Assembly (NCBI GenBank): GCA_025356715.1
Contig: JANXRU010000143.1
Span: 1-8,638 of the forward strand
Source: Bacteroidota bacterium
Lineage (GTDB): Bacteria > Bacteroidota > Bacteroidia > B-17B0 > B-17BO
Length of the DNA: 8,638 nucleotides
Direction of reading: 5' to 3'
Made by a program: the position numbers and the translations under genes. Below the pieces are notes generated by a model, which searched no databases, was not told the DNA's origin, and worked only from the letters and a program-made list of their open reading frames with translations. Every line of letters starts with the position of its first letter. Positions within the stretch are counted from its first letter, which is position 1. This document shows, one piece after another, positions 1-6,523 of this stretch.

Positions 1-1260
1 AGCCGCAAATTTATGTCCGCCAAATTGTTCCAATAAATGACTACAATTTTCGATAGCTGTGTAAACATCAAAATCTTTCACGCTACGAGCAGAACCTGTA
101 GCTATGCCATTAGACTCCGTTAAAATAATAGTTGGCTTGTAGTAACGTTCTATCATACGTGATGCTACAATGCCCACAACTCCCTTGTGCCATGAAGGAT
201 TAAATAATACAGTTGATTTTTTGAACGGCGTAATAGGATTCAATTCTAATAGCTCATACGCTTCGTCAGTAATACTAATATCAATGTCTCGTCGTTGACT
301 ATTTGTTTCATTTATTTTTCTGCAAAATCCCGTTGCTTCATCCGTGTCAGAAATTAAGAGCTCTACAGCCTTAGAACCATGCTCAATTCTACCAGCTGCA
401 TTAATTCGCGGCGCTATAGTAAATACCAGAGTATTAATGTCAAGTTCTTTATCTTGTTTGTTTAGTGCTAGTAAGGCTTTTAATCCTGGTCGTGGGTCAG
501 CATTTAACTGCTTTAATCCAAAATATGCTAATACTCTGTTTTCGCCTGTAATAGGTACTATATCGGCAGCAATACTCGTTACTACTAAATCTAAATACTG
601 TAAAGATTCTTGCTCATCAATACCATGCTGTATGCAAAATGCTTGTGCTAATTTAAAACCAATACCACAACCTGCTAATTCTTTATAAGGATAAAGGCAA
701 TCTTTTTGTTTAGGGTCTAAAACGGCAACGGCATTAGGTATTTCATCGCCTGGTAAGTGATGGTCACAAATAATAAAATCTACATGTTTAGAATTAGCGT
801 AATCTATTTTATCGTTTGCTTTAATGCCACAATCTAAAGCAATAATAAGAGAGTAGTTGTTTTCTATTGCATAATCAATGCTTTTGAAAGAGATGCCATA
901 ACCTTCAGCGTATCTATCTGGAATGTAATAACGAATTTCAGAAATGTATTTTTTAAAGAAACTGTAAACCAAGGCAACAGAAGTTGTACCATCTACATCG
1001 TAATCACCAAAAATTAATACTTTTTCTTTATTGGCAATAGCTGTTACAATACGATCGATAGCCACTTGCATACCCTTCATTTCAAAGGGATTGATGAGCA
1101 TATCCATTGTTGGACGAAAAAATGTTTTGGCTTCGTCAAAGGTCGTTACATCTCGTAACACTAATAATTCTGCAATCCGCTTATCAACCGATAAGGTTTT
1201 TTGCAAATTGCAAACAGCGTTGGTATTACTGATTTGATGTATGTTCCATTTTTTTTCCAT
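1..1260 (-). CDS. recJ: Single-stranded-DNA-specific exonuclease RecJ, 3' end cut off by window edge
   Basis: RecJ degrades single-stranded DNA 5'->3' in the cytoplasm during RecF-pathway recombination and in mismatch and base-excision repair. I translated the minus strand from the ATG at 1260. The frame stays open to base 1, giving 420 residues. DHH-phosphoesterase motifs are all present: DYDVDGTTS at residues 86-94, PDRYAEGYG at 114-122, ALDCG around 141-145 and CDHH at 165-168, which are the metal-binding acidic and histidine residues. APRINAAGR (283-291) and WHKGVVGIVASR (357-368) are typical of RecJ, and the DHHA1 glycine motif GGHKFAA lies at 414-420, right at the edge. Full-length RecJ is about 570 residues, so roughly 150 C-terminal residues, including the OB-like domain, lie outside the window. 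The gene follows yebC by 36 bp with no promoter or terminator that I can see, so cotranscription is likely. No Shine-Dalgarno is visible, as is usual in this phylum. Confidence 0.96.
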   Translation of the reverse strand, partial: MEKKWNIHQISNTNAVCNLQKTLSVDKRIAELLVLRDVTTFDEAKTFFRPTMDMLINPFEMKGMQVAIDRIVTAIANKEKVLIFGDYDVDGTTSVALVYSFFKKYISEIRYYIPDRYAEGYGISFKSIDYAIENNYSLIIALDCGIKANDKIDYANSKHVDFIICDHHLPGDEIPNAVAVLDPKQKDCLYPYKELAGCGIGFKLAQAFCIQHGIDEQESLQYLDLVVTSIAADIVPITGENRVLAYFGLKQLNADPRPGLKALLALNKQDKELDINTLVFTIAPRINAAGRIEHGSKAVELLISDTDEATGFCRKINETNSQRRDIDISITDEAYELLELNPITPFKKSTVLFNPSWHKGVVGIVASRMIERYYKPTIILTESNGIATGSARSVKDFDVYTAIENCSHLLEQFGGHKFAA

Positions 1261-1296
1261 TTCAGTAATTTAAGCTAACAATATAGTGATAGGTTC

Positions 1297-2010
1297 CTAA
1301 GCAATGTTATGATAAACGTTCATGATGTCATCATCATCTTCCATTTTATCAATCATTTTTTTAAACTCTTCTTCTTGTTCATCTGTTAATTCCTTTGTAG
1401 TAGTAGGAATAAAGGTTTTAATGGTTTCTTTAACTGTATATTTTTTTTCCTCTAACCCATTTTGCATCATTCCAAAATCAGTAAAAGCAACTTGTACTAT
1501 TAATTCATTAGTTTCATCATCCCACGTTAATTCTTCCGCACCAAAATCAATTAAATCCATTTCAACGTCATCTCTATCTAAGCCCGCAGAGTCTAATTTA
1601 AATAATCCTTTATGTTCAAACATAAAACTAACAGAACCATTAGTGCCTAAAGCGCCATTAGACCGGTTAAAATACAATCTTAAATTTGCAACAGTACGTG
1701 TAGGGTTATCAGTGGCACATTCTACTAATACAGGTACTCCAAAAGGACCGTAACCTTCATAAATAATTTCATCGTAGTTATTTGTATCTTTTTCAGAAGC
1801 ACGTTTAATCGCATTATCCACATTGACCTTAGGCATATTTACAGCCTTAGCATTAGCAATACAAATACGTAATTTCGGATTTAAGTCAGGGCTTGGACCT
1901 CCTTGTTTAACGGCCATTACGATTTCTTTTCCAATTTTAGTAAATTGTTTTGCCATTTTAGCATAACGCTTAAACATGGTGGCTTTGCGGGTTTGAAATA
2001 TACGTCCCAT
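1297..2010 (-). CDS. yebC: YebC/PmpR/TACO1 family protein
   Basis: This 237-residue protein matches the full length of the YebC/TACO1 family. Members were first described as DNA-binding transcriptional regulators, and more recent work links them to the ribosome and to translation of difficult (for example proline-rich) sequences. Which role applies here is not decidable from sequence. The N-terminus MGRIFQTRKATMFKRYAKMAK is the Bacteroidota version of the usual AGHSKWANIKHRK start. It is followed by FTKIGKEI (23-30), GGPSPDLNPKLR (37-48), NAKAVNMPK (53-61), the central YEGYGPFGVPVLVE (84-97), and NRSNGALGTNGSVSFMF (115-131). The C-terminus carries an acidic run EDDDD (224-228) before the family-typical NVYHN (231-235). 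It is the first gene of a probable yebC-recJ unit, with a -7-like box about 40 bp upstream at 2051-2058 on the minus strand. The start is set by the conserved MGR N-terminus. Confidence 0.95.
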   Translation of the reverse strand: MGRIFQTRKATMFKRYAKMAKQFTKIGKEIVMAVKQGGPSPDLNPKLRICIANAKAVNMPKVNVDNAIKRASEKDTNNYDEIIYEGYGPFGVPVLVECATDNPTRTVANLRLYFNRSNGALGTNGSVSFMFEHKGLFKLDSAGLDRDDVEMDLIDFGAEELTWDDETNELIVQVAFTDFGMMQNGLEEKKYTVKETIKTFIPTTTKELTDEQEEEFKKMIDKMEDDDDIMNVYHNIA

Positions 2011-2050
2011 AAGAGTTTTAAGTTTTTACAATTTTTGCATAAATTTAACT

Positions 2051-2058
2051 CAAAATTA
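2051..2058 (-). promoter_or_regulatory. Putative -7 box of the yebC-recJ promoter
   Basis: Read on the minus strand this is TAATTTTG, a perfect fit to the Bacteroidota -7 consensus TAnnTTTG. It ends 40 bases before the yebC start codon, leaving a predicted leader of about 35 nt. I see no clear -33 TTG element at the usual spacing, so this rests on the -7 match and on position. It lies only 13 bases from the opposing box at 2072-2079. Confidence 0.4.
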
Positions 2059-2071
2059 CCAATAGCTTAAC

Positions 2072-2079
2072 TACATTTG
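2072..2079 (+). promoter_or_regulatory. Putative -7 box of the lptE-secG operon promoter
   Basis: TACATTTG matches the Bacteroidota -7 consensus TAnnTTTG exactly and ends 16 bases before the ATG at 2096. This predicts a very short leader of about 10 nt. No clear -33 TTG is visible upstream. It faces away from the minus-strand box at 2051-2058, so the divergent operons would start within the same 30 bp. Confidence 0.5.
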
Positions 2080-2095
2080 TAAAAAAAGTTTTAAA

Positions 2096-2410
2096 ATGGC
2101 TTTACCCGAGATATTAGATACATTTCAAGTACATATAAAATTACCCGAAATATTTACCAGTCGTTTTGCAGCGCTTATTCCTGGACAAAGGCAACTCGTT
2201 AATAAATTATTAGAAGAACGCGTTATTTTAAATTATGCATTAAGCATGGATAGAAGTAATTTGTGGGTGACCATGCAAGCAAAAAATCAATTAGCAGTGA
2301 TGGATATTTTAGCAACATTTCCTATTATTAATGATGTAAAAATAGATATTTTTGAATTGGCATTTTTTGATGCAGTGCATGTTGGAATGCCCGAAATTAT
2401 TATGAATTAA
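2096..2410 (+). CDS. Uncharacterised 104-residue protein, possible ferredoxin-like (muconolactone-isomerase-like) fold
   Basis: I do not recognise a characterised family with certainty. The product is a small soluble protein of 104 residues with no signal peptide and no hydrophobic segment long enough to span a membrane. The layout suggests a beta-alpha-beta-beta-alpha-beta plait: a strand with a proline turn (TFQVHIKLPEIF, 9-20), a helix (22-41, containing IPGQRQLVNKLLEER), two strands (VILNYALSMDRSNLWVTMQA, 43-62), a helix (64-75, ending ILATFPII), and a final strand (VKIDIFELAFF, 81-91). This order and the basic/aromatic DRSNLW turn recall muconolactone isomerase and YciI-like dimeric alpha/beta barrels, but the family is not proven and catalysis should not be assumed. 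It is the first gene after the promoter and lies 8 bp ahead of lptE, so it probably shares that transcript. The ATG at 2096 follows an A/T-rich leader without Shine-Dalgarno. Confidence 0.8.
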   Translation: MALPEILDTFQVHIKLPEIFTSRFAALIPGQRQLVNKLLEERVILNYALSMDRSNLWVTMQAKNQLAVMDILATFPIINDVKIDIFELAFFDAVHVGMPEIIMN

Positions 2411-2418
2411 GCAAATCA

Positions 2419-2931
2419 TTGAAAAAAATTAGTTACATATTTTTACTTTTAGTTATACCTTTTTTGAATGAAGGTTGTAAAATAAAGTATTCATTAAATG
2501 GAGCCTCTATTCCTATTGAGGCTAAAACTGTTTCAGTTGCTTTTTTTGCAAATAATACAACGCTTGGTAGTCCGTCTTTAAGTCAGAAATTTACAGAGAA
2601 GTTACGTGATGTGGTTTCAACACAAACCAATTTAGCATTAATGAAACAAAATGGTGACTTGCAATTTGAAGGTACTATTACGGATTATAATTTTGCTCCA
2701 ATAGCCATTCAAAGTTCAGTTGATCAAGCTGCCCTAAGCAGATTGACGATTAGCGTAAGTGTAAAGTACACTAATAAGTTTGATGCTACTAAAAACTTCG
2801 AGCAAATTTTCTCACGCTTTGCTGATTATCCTACCAATGTATCCTTATCCTCTCAAGAAGCAGAATTATTAGTTTCTATCAATAAGCAACTAACGGAAGA
2901 TGTTTTTAATAAAGCCTTTAATAATTGGTAA
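2419..2931 (+). CDS. lptE: LptE family outer-membrane lipoprotein (LPS assembly)
   Basis: LptE is the lipoprotein that plugs the LptD barrel and helps insert lipopolysaccharide into the outer leaflet of the outer membrane. The 170-residue product has a lipoprotein-type signal peptide, with MKK, a hydrophobic core at 5-16 and Cys20 after NEG. Bacteroidota LptE hallmarks follow: YSLNGASIP (24-32), KTVSVAFFANNTTL (36-49), LSQKFTEKLRDV (54-65), GDLQFEGTITDY (79-90), KYTNKFDATKNFEQ (116-129), FSRFADY (131-137) and a C-terminal DVFNKAFNNW. The start is a TTG at 2419. An in-frame stop lies about 50 bases upstream, no ATG comes between, and the next in-frame Met is at residue 75, so TTG is the only start that preserves the signal peptide. 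The Glu at -2 of the lipobox is unusual. The stop TAA overlaps the next gene's ATG by one base (TAATG), which suggests translational coupling. Confidence 0.93.
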   Translation: MKKISYIFLLLVIPFLNEGCKIKYSLNGASIPIEAKTVSVAFFANNTTLGSPSLSQKFTEKLRDVVSTQTNLALMKQNGDLQFEGTITDYNFAPIAIQSSVDQAALSRLTISVSVKYTNKFDATKNFEQIFSRFADYPTNVSLSSQEAELLVSINKQLTEDVFNKAFNNW

Positions 2932-3965
2932 TGTTACAACAGCAATTTACACAACTCATCAAACAGCCATATTCTATTACATCTTCGCAGTTGGCAGAGT
3001 TGAAGGTACTTATAAACGAATATCCTTTTTTTGAATCAGCCCATTTATTATATACTAAAGGGTTACACGAAACTAACGCTATTAATTACCCAAAGCAATT
3101 ACGAAAAACAGCAATAGTTGCTAATAGTAGAGGTGTTTTATACGAATTGATCCATCAAAAAGCAATTCAAGTTGCGAAAGAAGTTATTGCGGAAGAAATA
3201 ACAGCTAAGCAAGAAACCAAAGTTGAGGAAATCTCTCAATCACCTATAAATACAGTCCAGATAGCCGTCGGGAATGTATCGGTTACAAATAACGACGTTA
3301 AAGTTATTTATGTAAATACCGTTTCTGTTGCCACTAATGCTGAAGAAAAAACGGAACGACCAAAAGAGTTAATTAACAATGATATTTCGATATTAAAAGA
3401 TATTGAAAATGAAACAGAAACGCCTTTTGAAGAACCAACAGTTGAAGCCTTTAATGAAGAAAAACTTAATTCTCAATTAGAATCAGAAATAAAGAGAGGG
3501 ATCATACAATCCTATGTTGAGACCGATATAATTAAAACACCCGAACTTAATAAAGAGGAAATAAAAGAACCGATTTCTTTTACAGATTGGCTAAATAAAG
3601 TCAAAAAAGAAGCGGGTACTATTCAAAAACCAGAGGTTAAAGTTGAAAAACAAACCGAAATTATTTCTAAAACAGAGAAAAAAACATCGTTTTTTGAACA
3701 AAACAAGGGAATTATTGATAAAATTATCGAAAATGACCCAGGAAGAATAAAATTAGGAAACCAAAAGTTTTTTACCCCAAATGTAGACGCCAAGCAGAGT
3801 TTACTCGAAAATGAGCATTTAGTAACCGAAACTTTAGCTAAAATATATGCATTGCAAGGCAATAATTCGAAAGCAATACGAGCTTATGAAATATTAAGTT
3901 TGAAATTTCCACAAAAAAGTGTTTACTTTACAACCCTAATAGAAAAACTGAAATCAAATAAATAA
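2931..3965 (+). CDS. Uncharacterised lptE-secG-linked protein with C-terminal TPR-like region
   Basis: This 344-residue protein commonly sits between lptE and secG in Bacteroidota; no function is established that I know of. Two conserved ends flank a variable middle. The N-terminal part (about 1-80) is helical, with LINEYPFFESAHLLYTKGL at 27-45 and QLRKTAIVANSRGVLYELI at 56-74. Residues about 85-215 are rich in Glu, Lys, Thr and Asn and look disordered. A short SFTDWL motif follows at 216-221. The C-terminal part (250-344) contains FFEQNKGIIDKIIENDPG and a TPR-like unit, TETLAKIYALQGNNSKAIRAY at 299-319, ending LSLKFPQKSVYF. I see no signal peptide or membrane span, so a cytoplasmic adaptor is the simplest reading (inference). 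I take the ATG at 2931 as the start rather than the TTG two codons earlier, because it overlaps the lptE stop by one base. SecG begins 3 bp after the stop. Confidence 0.9.
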   Translation: MLQQQFTQLIKQPYSITSSQLAELKVLINEYPFFESAHLLYTKGLHETNAINYPKQLRKTAIVANSRGVLYELIHQKAIQVAKEVIAEEITAKQETKVEEISQSPINTVQIAVGNVSVTNNDVKVIYVNTVSVATNAEEKTERPKELINNDISILKDIENETETPFEEPTVEAFNEEKLNSQLESEIKRGIIQSYVETDIIKTPELNKEEIKEPISFTDWLNKVKKEAGTIQKPEVKVEKQTEIISKTEKKTSFFEQNKGIIDKIIENDPGRIKLGNQKFFTPNVDAKQSLLENEHLVTETLAKIYALQGNNSKAIRAYEILSLKFPQKSVYFTTLIEKLKSNK

Positions 3966-3968
3966 ATT

Positions 3969-4289
3969 ATGCAAACTATTTTAACTATCGGAATCATCAT
4001 TGTGTGTGTATTATTAATACTAGTTGTATTAGTACAGAACTCTAAAGGTGGTGGTATATCAAGTAACTTTTCGGCTGCTAACCAAATTATGGGTGCTCGT
4101 CGTGGAACTGATTTTATTGAAAAAACAACTTGGACGTTAGCTATCTTATTATTAGTATTTAGTTTATTGTCAGCACCAAAAAAAGCAGGCGAAGTTGATA
4201 CAGCAGATACAGAAGGTTCTATTACTAAACAAAAAAATAGTGGTGCTATAGCTCCTGTTTCTGTACCAGTTAATCAACCAGCAAAATAA
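3969..4289 (+). CDS. secG: Preprotein translocase subunit SecG
   Basis: SecG is the small inner-membrane subunit of the SecYEG channel that assists SecA-driven protein export. The 106-residue product has two hydrophobic helices (about 3-22 and 53-69) joined by the family's signature cytoplasmic loop: LVQNSKGGGI at 21-30, then FSAANQIMGARRGTDFIEKTT (34-54). After the second helix comes a hydrophilic tail rich in Ala, Thr and Pro, as often seen in Bacteroidota SecG. The ATG lies 3 bp after the TPR gene's stop, so it is the last gene of the four-gene operon. A strong hairpin follows at 4315-4346. In many Bacteroidota groES-groEL come next, but here the operon ends. Confidence 0.96.
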   Translation: MQTILTIGIIIVCVLLILVVLVQNSKGGGISSNFSAANQIMGARRGTDFIEKTTWTLAILLLVFSLLSAPKKAGEVDTADTEGSITKQKNSGAIAPVSVPVNQPAK

Positions 4290-4314
4290 TAATACATTTT
4301 TTTATTAAAAAAGT

Positions 4315-4346
4315 AAAAAAAGCAGAACAATTTGTTCTGCTTTTTT
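4315..4346. terminator. Bidirectional intrinsic terminator between secG and the GSCFA gene
   Basis: The arms AGCAGAAC (4321-4328) and GTTCTGCT (4334-4341) pair perfectly over 8 bp around a 5-base loop. They are flanked by an A run (4315-4320) and a T run (4341-4346), which extend the stem by A-U pairs. Because both sides carry the required tract, the same hairpin gives a U-tail on either strand. It sits in the 112 bp convergent gap and can stop both the secG operon and the opposing GSCFA gene. Confidence 0.88.
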
Positions 4347-4401
4347 CGTGTATATTATTTTGAGTGATGGTATTAGCTCAACTATAATGAAAGAAATTAA
4401 A

Positions 4402-5379
4402 TTAGTCGTTTTTAAAATATGCTAACTCTTGGCTCAAATTAACCCATGGATACTGAGTTTGGAGTGTTTCACACTTTTTGTAGTAAGTTGATTTGAATTT
4501 AGTAAACGCTTCTGTCCCTTTGTTTAAAGGCTTGTGATTATATGCCGAATGAATATCTGCTAATTTTAAATTTATTAATTTGGTATCATCAGAAAAGTAA
4601 ACTTCTTCAAATTTTTGCCAAACATAATCTATTGCCATGTCGTTTGGATGTGCCATATCGGCTTTATAAAAGCGATAATCTCTTAAATCATCTGTCACTA
4701 ATTCGTATGCCGGAAAATACTGACAATTGGTATGTTGATTTACTAATTGGTGAACGGCTTGTAATAAAATAGCTTTACTCAAAGAGTTTTCTATAATGCC
4801 ATCACGCAAATGTTTTACTGGCGAAACGGTTAATATGATTTGTAATTCAGGGTTTATTTGCCTTAAGGCTCCAATTAAAATAGAGTAATCAGCAACAATG
4901 TCGTTTGATTGCAACAGTTGTTTTTCAAAAATTGAATGTGGTAATTTATGGCAATTAGCAACTATCTGTTGTTGTTCAGTATGCTTATAGGCATAAGCTG
5001 AACCAACAGTAATAATAAGCCATTTAGTCATTTTAAGATTTTTATACCATTCATTAATAGTAGTATTTAATGAATTAACTAATTCTATTTGAGTTTGTTT
5101 AAAAATGGAAGTATGGGCTTCAAAACAAAACCATAAACCTTCTTTTTCGAAGACATCATTAATAGTGAAATAGTTTTTTGTTAGAATGCGGTTAATTGAC
5201 AGAGCAATGCTCTTAGGGTTGAATACGATTCCAAAAGGATTTGTTTTGGTAGTAAATTTTAAGTTATTTAATTTATTGTATATATGTTCACTAAAGCAAG
5301 AGCCTATTAATAATACTCCTTGTTGGTGAGACATTTGTTGCACATTAATAGCTGGTTTATAATTTAAATGAAATTTCAT
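4402..5379 (-). CDS. GSCFA domain-containing protein (SGNH-hydrolase-like)
   Basis: The product has 325 residues from the ATG at 5379. A TTG four codons upstream could also open the frame, but family members usually begin MKF followed by a short polar stretch, so I choose the ATG. The GSCFA signature lies near the N-terminus as LLIGSCFSE (23-31), followed by TNPFGIVFNP (46-55). Further conserved pieces are TVGSAYAY (124-131), ANCHKLP (141-147), ILTVSPVKHLRDG (182-194) and DYRFYKADMAHPND (234-247). In SGNH-hydrolase terms, Ser27 would be the nucleophile and Asp241-x-x-His244 the block V pair. The family is thought to act as an esterase or hydrolase on an unknown substrate. No signal peptide is visible, so it is probably cytoplasmic. 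It stands alone on the minus strand, convergent with secG and divergent from the deoxyhypusine-synthase-like gene. Confidence 0.92.
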   Translation of the reverse strand: MKFHLNYKPAINVQQMSHQQGVLLIGSCFSEHIYNKLNNLKFTTKTNPFGIVFNPKSIALSINRILTKNYFTINDVFEKEGLWFCFEAHTSIFKQTQIELVNSLNTTINEWYKNLKMTKWLIITVGSAYAYKHTEQQQIVANCHKLPHSIFEKQLLQSNDIVADYSILIGALRQINPELQIILTVSPVKHLRDGIIENSLSKAILLQAVHQLVNQHTNCQYFPAYELVTDDLRDYRFYKADMAHPNDMAIDYVWQKFEEVYFSDDTKLINLKLADIHSAYNHKPLNKGTEAFTKFKSTYYKKCETLQTQYPWVNLSQELAYFKND

Positions 5380-5454
5380 GGCTGTTTGCAAGATAAGGTA
5401 AAATGCTTAACAAAAAAATAGCTAATTTTTAAAGGGCCATAGCCTAATAAATAG

Positions 5455-5462
5455 TAAATTTG
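5455..5462 (+). promoter_or_regulatory. Putative -7 box upstream of the deoxyhypusine-synthase-like gene
   Basis: TAAATTTG fits the Bacteroidota -7 consensus TAnnTTTG exactly and ends 19 bases before the ATG at 5482, giving a predicted leader of about 14 nt. No clear -33 TTG is visible. The spacing to the start resembles that of the boxes at 2072 and 8528. Confidence 0.5.
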
Positions 5463-5481
5463 TTGTCTAAAAAATATATTT

Positions 5482-6468
5482 ATGTCAACAGCAGCAAACA
5501 AAGGTCCTATTTCTAAATTTGTAGAAACGCATTATAAACATTTTAACGCGGCAGCTTTAGTTGATGCCGCAAAGGGTTACGAAGCTCATCTTATGGATGG
5601 TGGAAAAATGATGATAACATTAGGTGGAGCTATGAGTACTGCTGAGTTAGGGAAATCATTAGCTGAAATGATACGTCAAGGTAAGGTTGATATTATTTCT
5701 TGCACTGGTGCTAATTTAGAAGAAGATATTATGAATTTGGTGGCACATAGCCATTACAAACGTGTGCCAAATTACCGTGATTTATCGCCTCAAGATGAAT
5801 GGGATTTATTAGAAAACCATTATAATCGGGTAACAGATACTTGTATTCCTGAAGAAGAGGCATTCCGTCGTTTACAAAAACATATTCATAAAATATGGAA
5901 AGATGCTGATTCTGCAGGTGAACGTTTTTTTCCGCATGAATATATGTACAAAATATTATTAAGTGGCGAACTTAAACAATATTATGAAATTGACCCGAAA
6001 GACAGTTGGATGTTAGCAGCAGCAGAACGTAATTTGCCAATCGTTGTTCCAGGTTGGGAAGACAGTACTATGGGAAATATATTTACATCCTATGTTATTA
6101 AAGGCGAAGTAAAAGCCAGTACTATGAAAAGCGGAATTGAATATATGGCTTGGTTAGCGGATTGGTATCCGAAAAATTCAAGCGGAAAAGGCATTGGCTT
6201 TTTTCAAATTGGTGGTGGTATTGCTGGTGATTTCCCAATATGTGTTGTTCCAATGTTGTATCAAGATATGGAAATGCATGAAATTCCATTTTGGAGTTAT
6301 TTTTGCCAAATATCAGATTCTACAACAAGTTATGGGTCTTACTCAGGAGCTGTGCCAAACGAAAAAATCACGTGGGGTAAATTAGATATTAATACACCTA
6401 AATTTATTGTAGAAAGTGATGCGACTATTGTTGCCCCATTAATTTTCTCTTGGGTGTTGGGGTGGTAG
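5482..6468 (+). CDS. Deoxyhypusine synthase family protein (bacterial DHS-like)
   Basis: Eukaryotic and archaeal deoxyhypusine synthase moves the aminobutyl group of spermidine to a lysine of eIF5A, using NAD. Bacteria lack eIF5A, and some bacterial members of this superfamily make polyamines such as homospermidine. The 328-residue length is normal. NAD-site regions are recognisable: TLGGAMSTAELGKSLAEMI (46-64) and SCTGANLEEDIM (73-84, with the conserved EED). The C-terminus has FQIGGGIAGDFP (241-252) and PNEKITWGKL (292-301), in which Lys300 aligns with the catalytic lysine (K329 in human) and Glu294/Trp298 with E323/W327. By hand alignment the human spermidine contacts D243, H288 and D316 correspond to Asn199, Asp250 and Tyr287. 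The real substrate is therefore uncertain. No arginase or agmatinase gene adjoins it in this window. A -7 box lies just upstream. The start fits family length and promoter spacing. Confidence 0.93.
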   Translation: MSTAANKGPISKFVETHYKHFNAAALVDAAKGYEAHLMDGGKMMITLGGAMSTAELGKSLAEMIRQGKVDIISCTGANLEEDIMNLVAHSHYKRVPNYRDLSPQDEWDLLENHYNRVTDTCIPEEEAFRRLQKHIHKIWKDADSAGERFFPHEYMYKILLSGELKQYYEIDPKDSWMLAAAERNLPIVVPGWEDSTMGNIFTSYVIKGEVKASTMKSGIEYMAWLADWYPKNSSGKGIGFFQIGGGIAGDFPICVVPMLYQDMEMHEIPFWSYFCQISDSTTSYGSYSGAVPNEKITWGKLDINTPKFIVESDATIVAPLIFSWVLGW

Positions 6469-6523
6469 AAAATACAACATACAAGGCACTAAATACAAAA
6501 AAATAAAACTAAAAATAAAAAAA

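Noticed and set aside
344..688. Open frame of 114 codons on the plus strand
   Set aside because: It lies antisense inside recJ, which has all RecJ motifs in order; the antisense translation is Ser/Cys-rich with no family resemblance.
1322..1753. Open frame of 143 codons on the plus strand
   Set aside because: It is antisense to yebC, and its Ser-rich start is simply the reverse complement of the acidic EDDDD region of YebC.
2925..2930. Two-codon extension of the TPR gene from a TTG
   Set aside because: The ATG at 2931 overlaps the lptE stop in the common TAATG arrangement, which makes the upstream TTG unnecessary.
5380..5391. Four-codon N-terminal extension of the GSCFA gene from a TTG
   Set aside because: The ATG at 5379 gives the usual MKF start of the family; the extension adds no recognisable sequence.
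5386..5420. Possible -7 boxes for the GSCFA gene on the minus strand (TATCTTGC, TACCTTAT, T-rich TATTTTTT)
   Set aside because: None fits TAnnTTTG exactly, and spacing to the ATG is either too short or arbitrary in this A/T-rich stretch.
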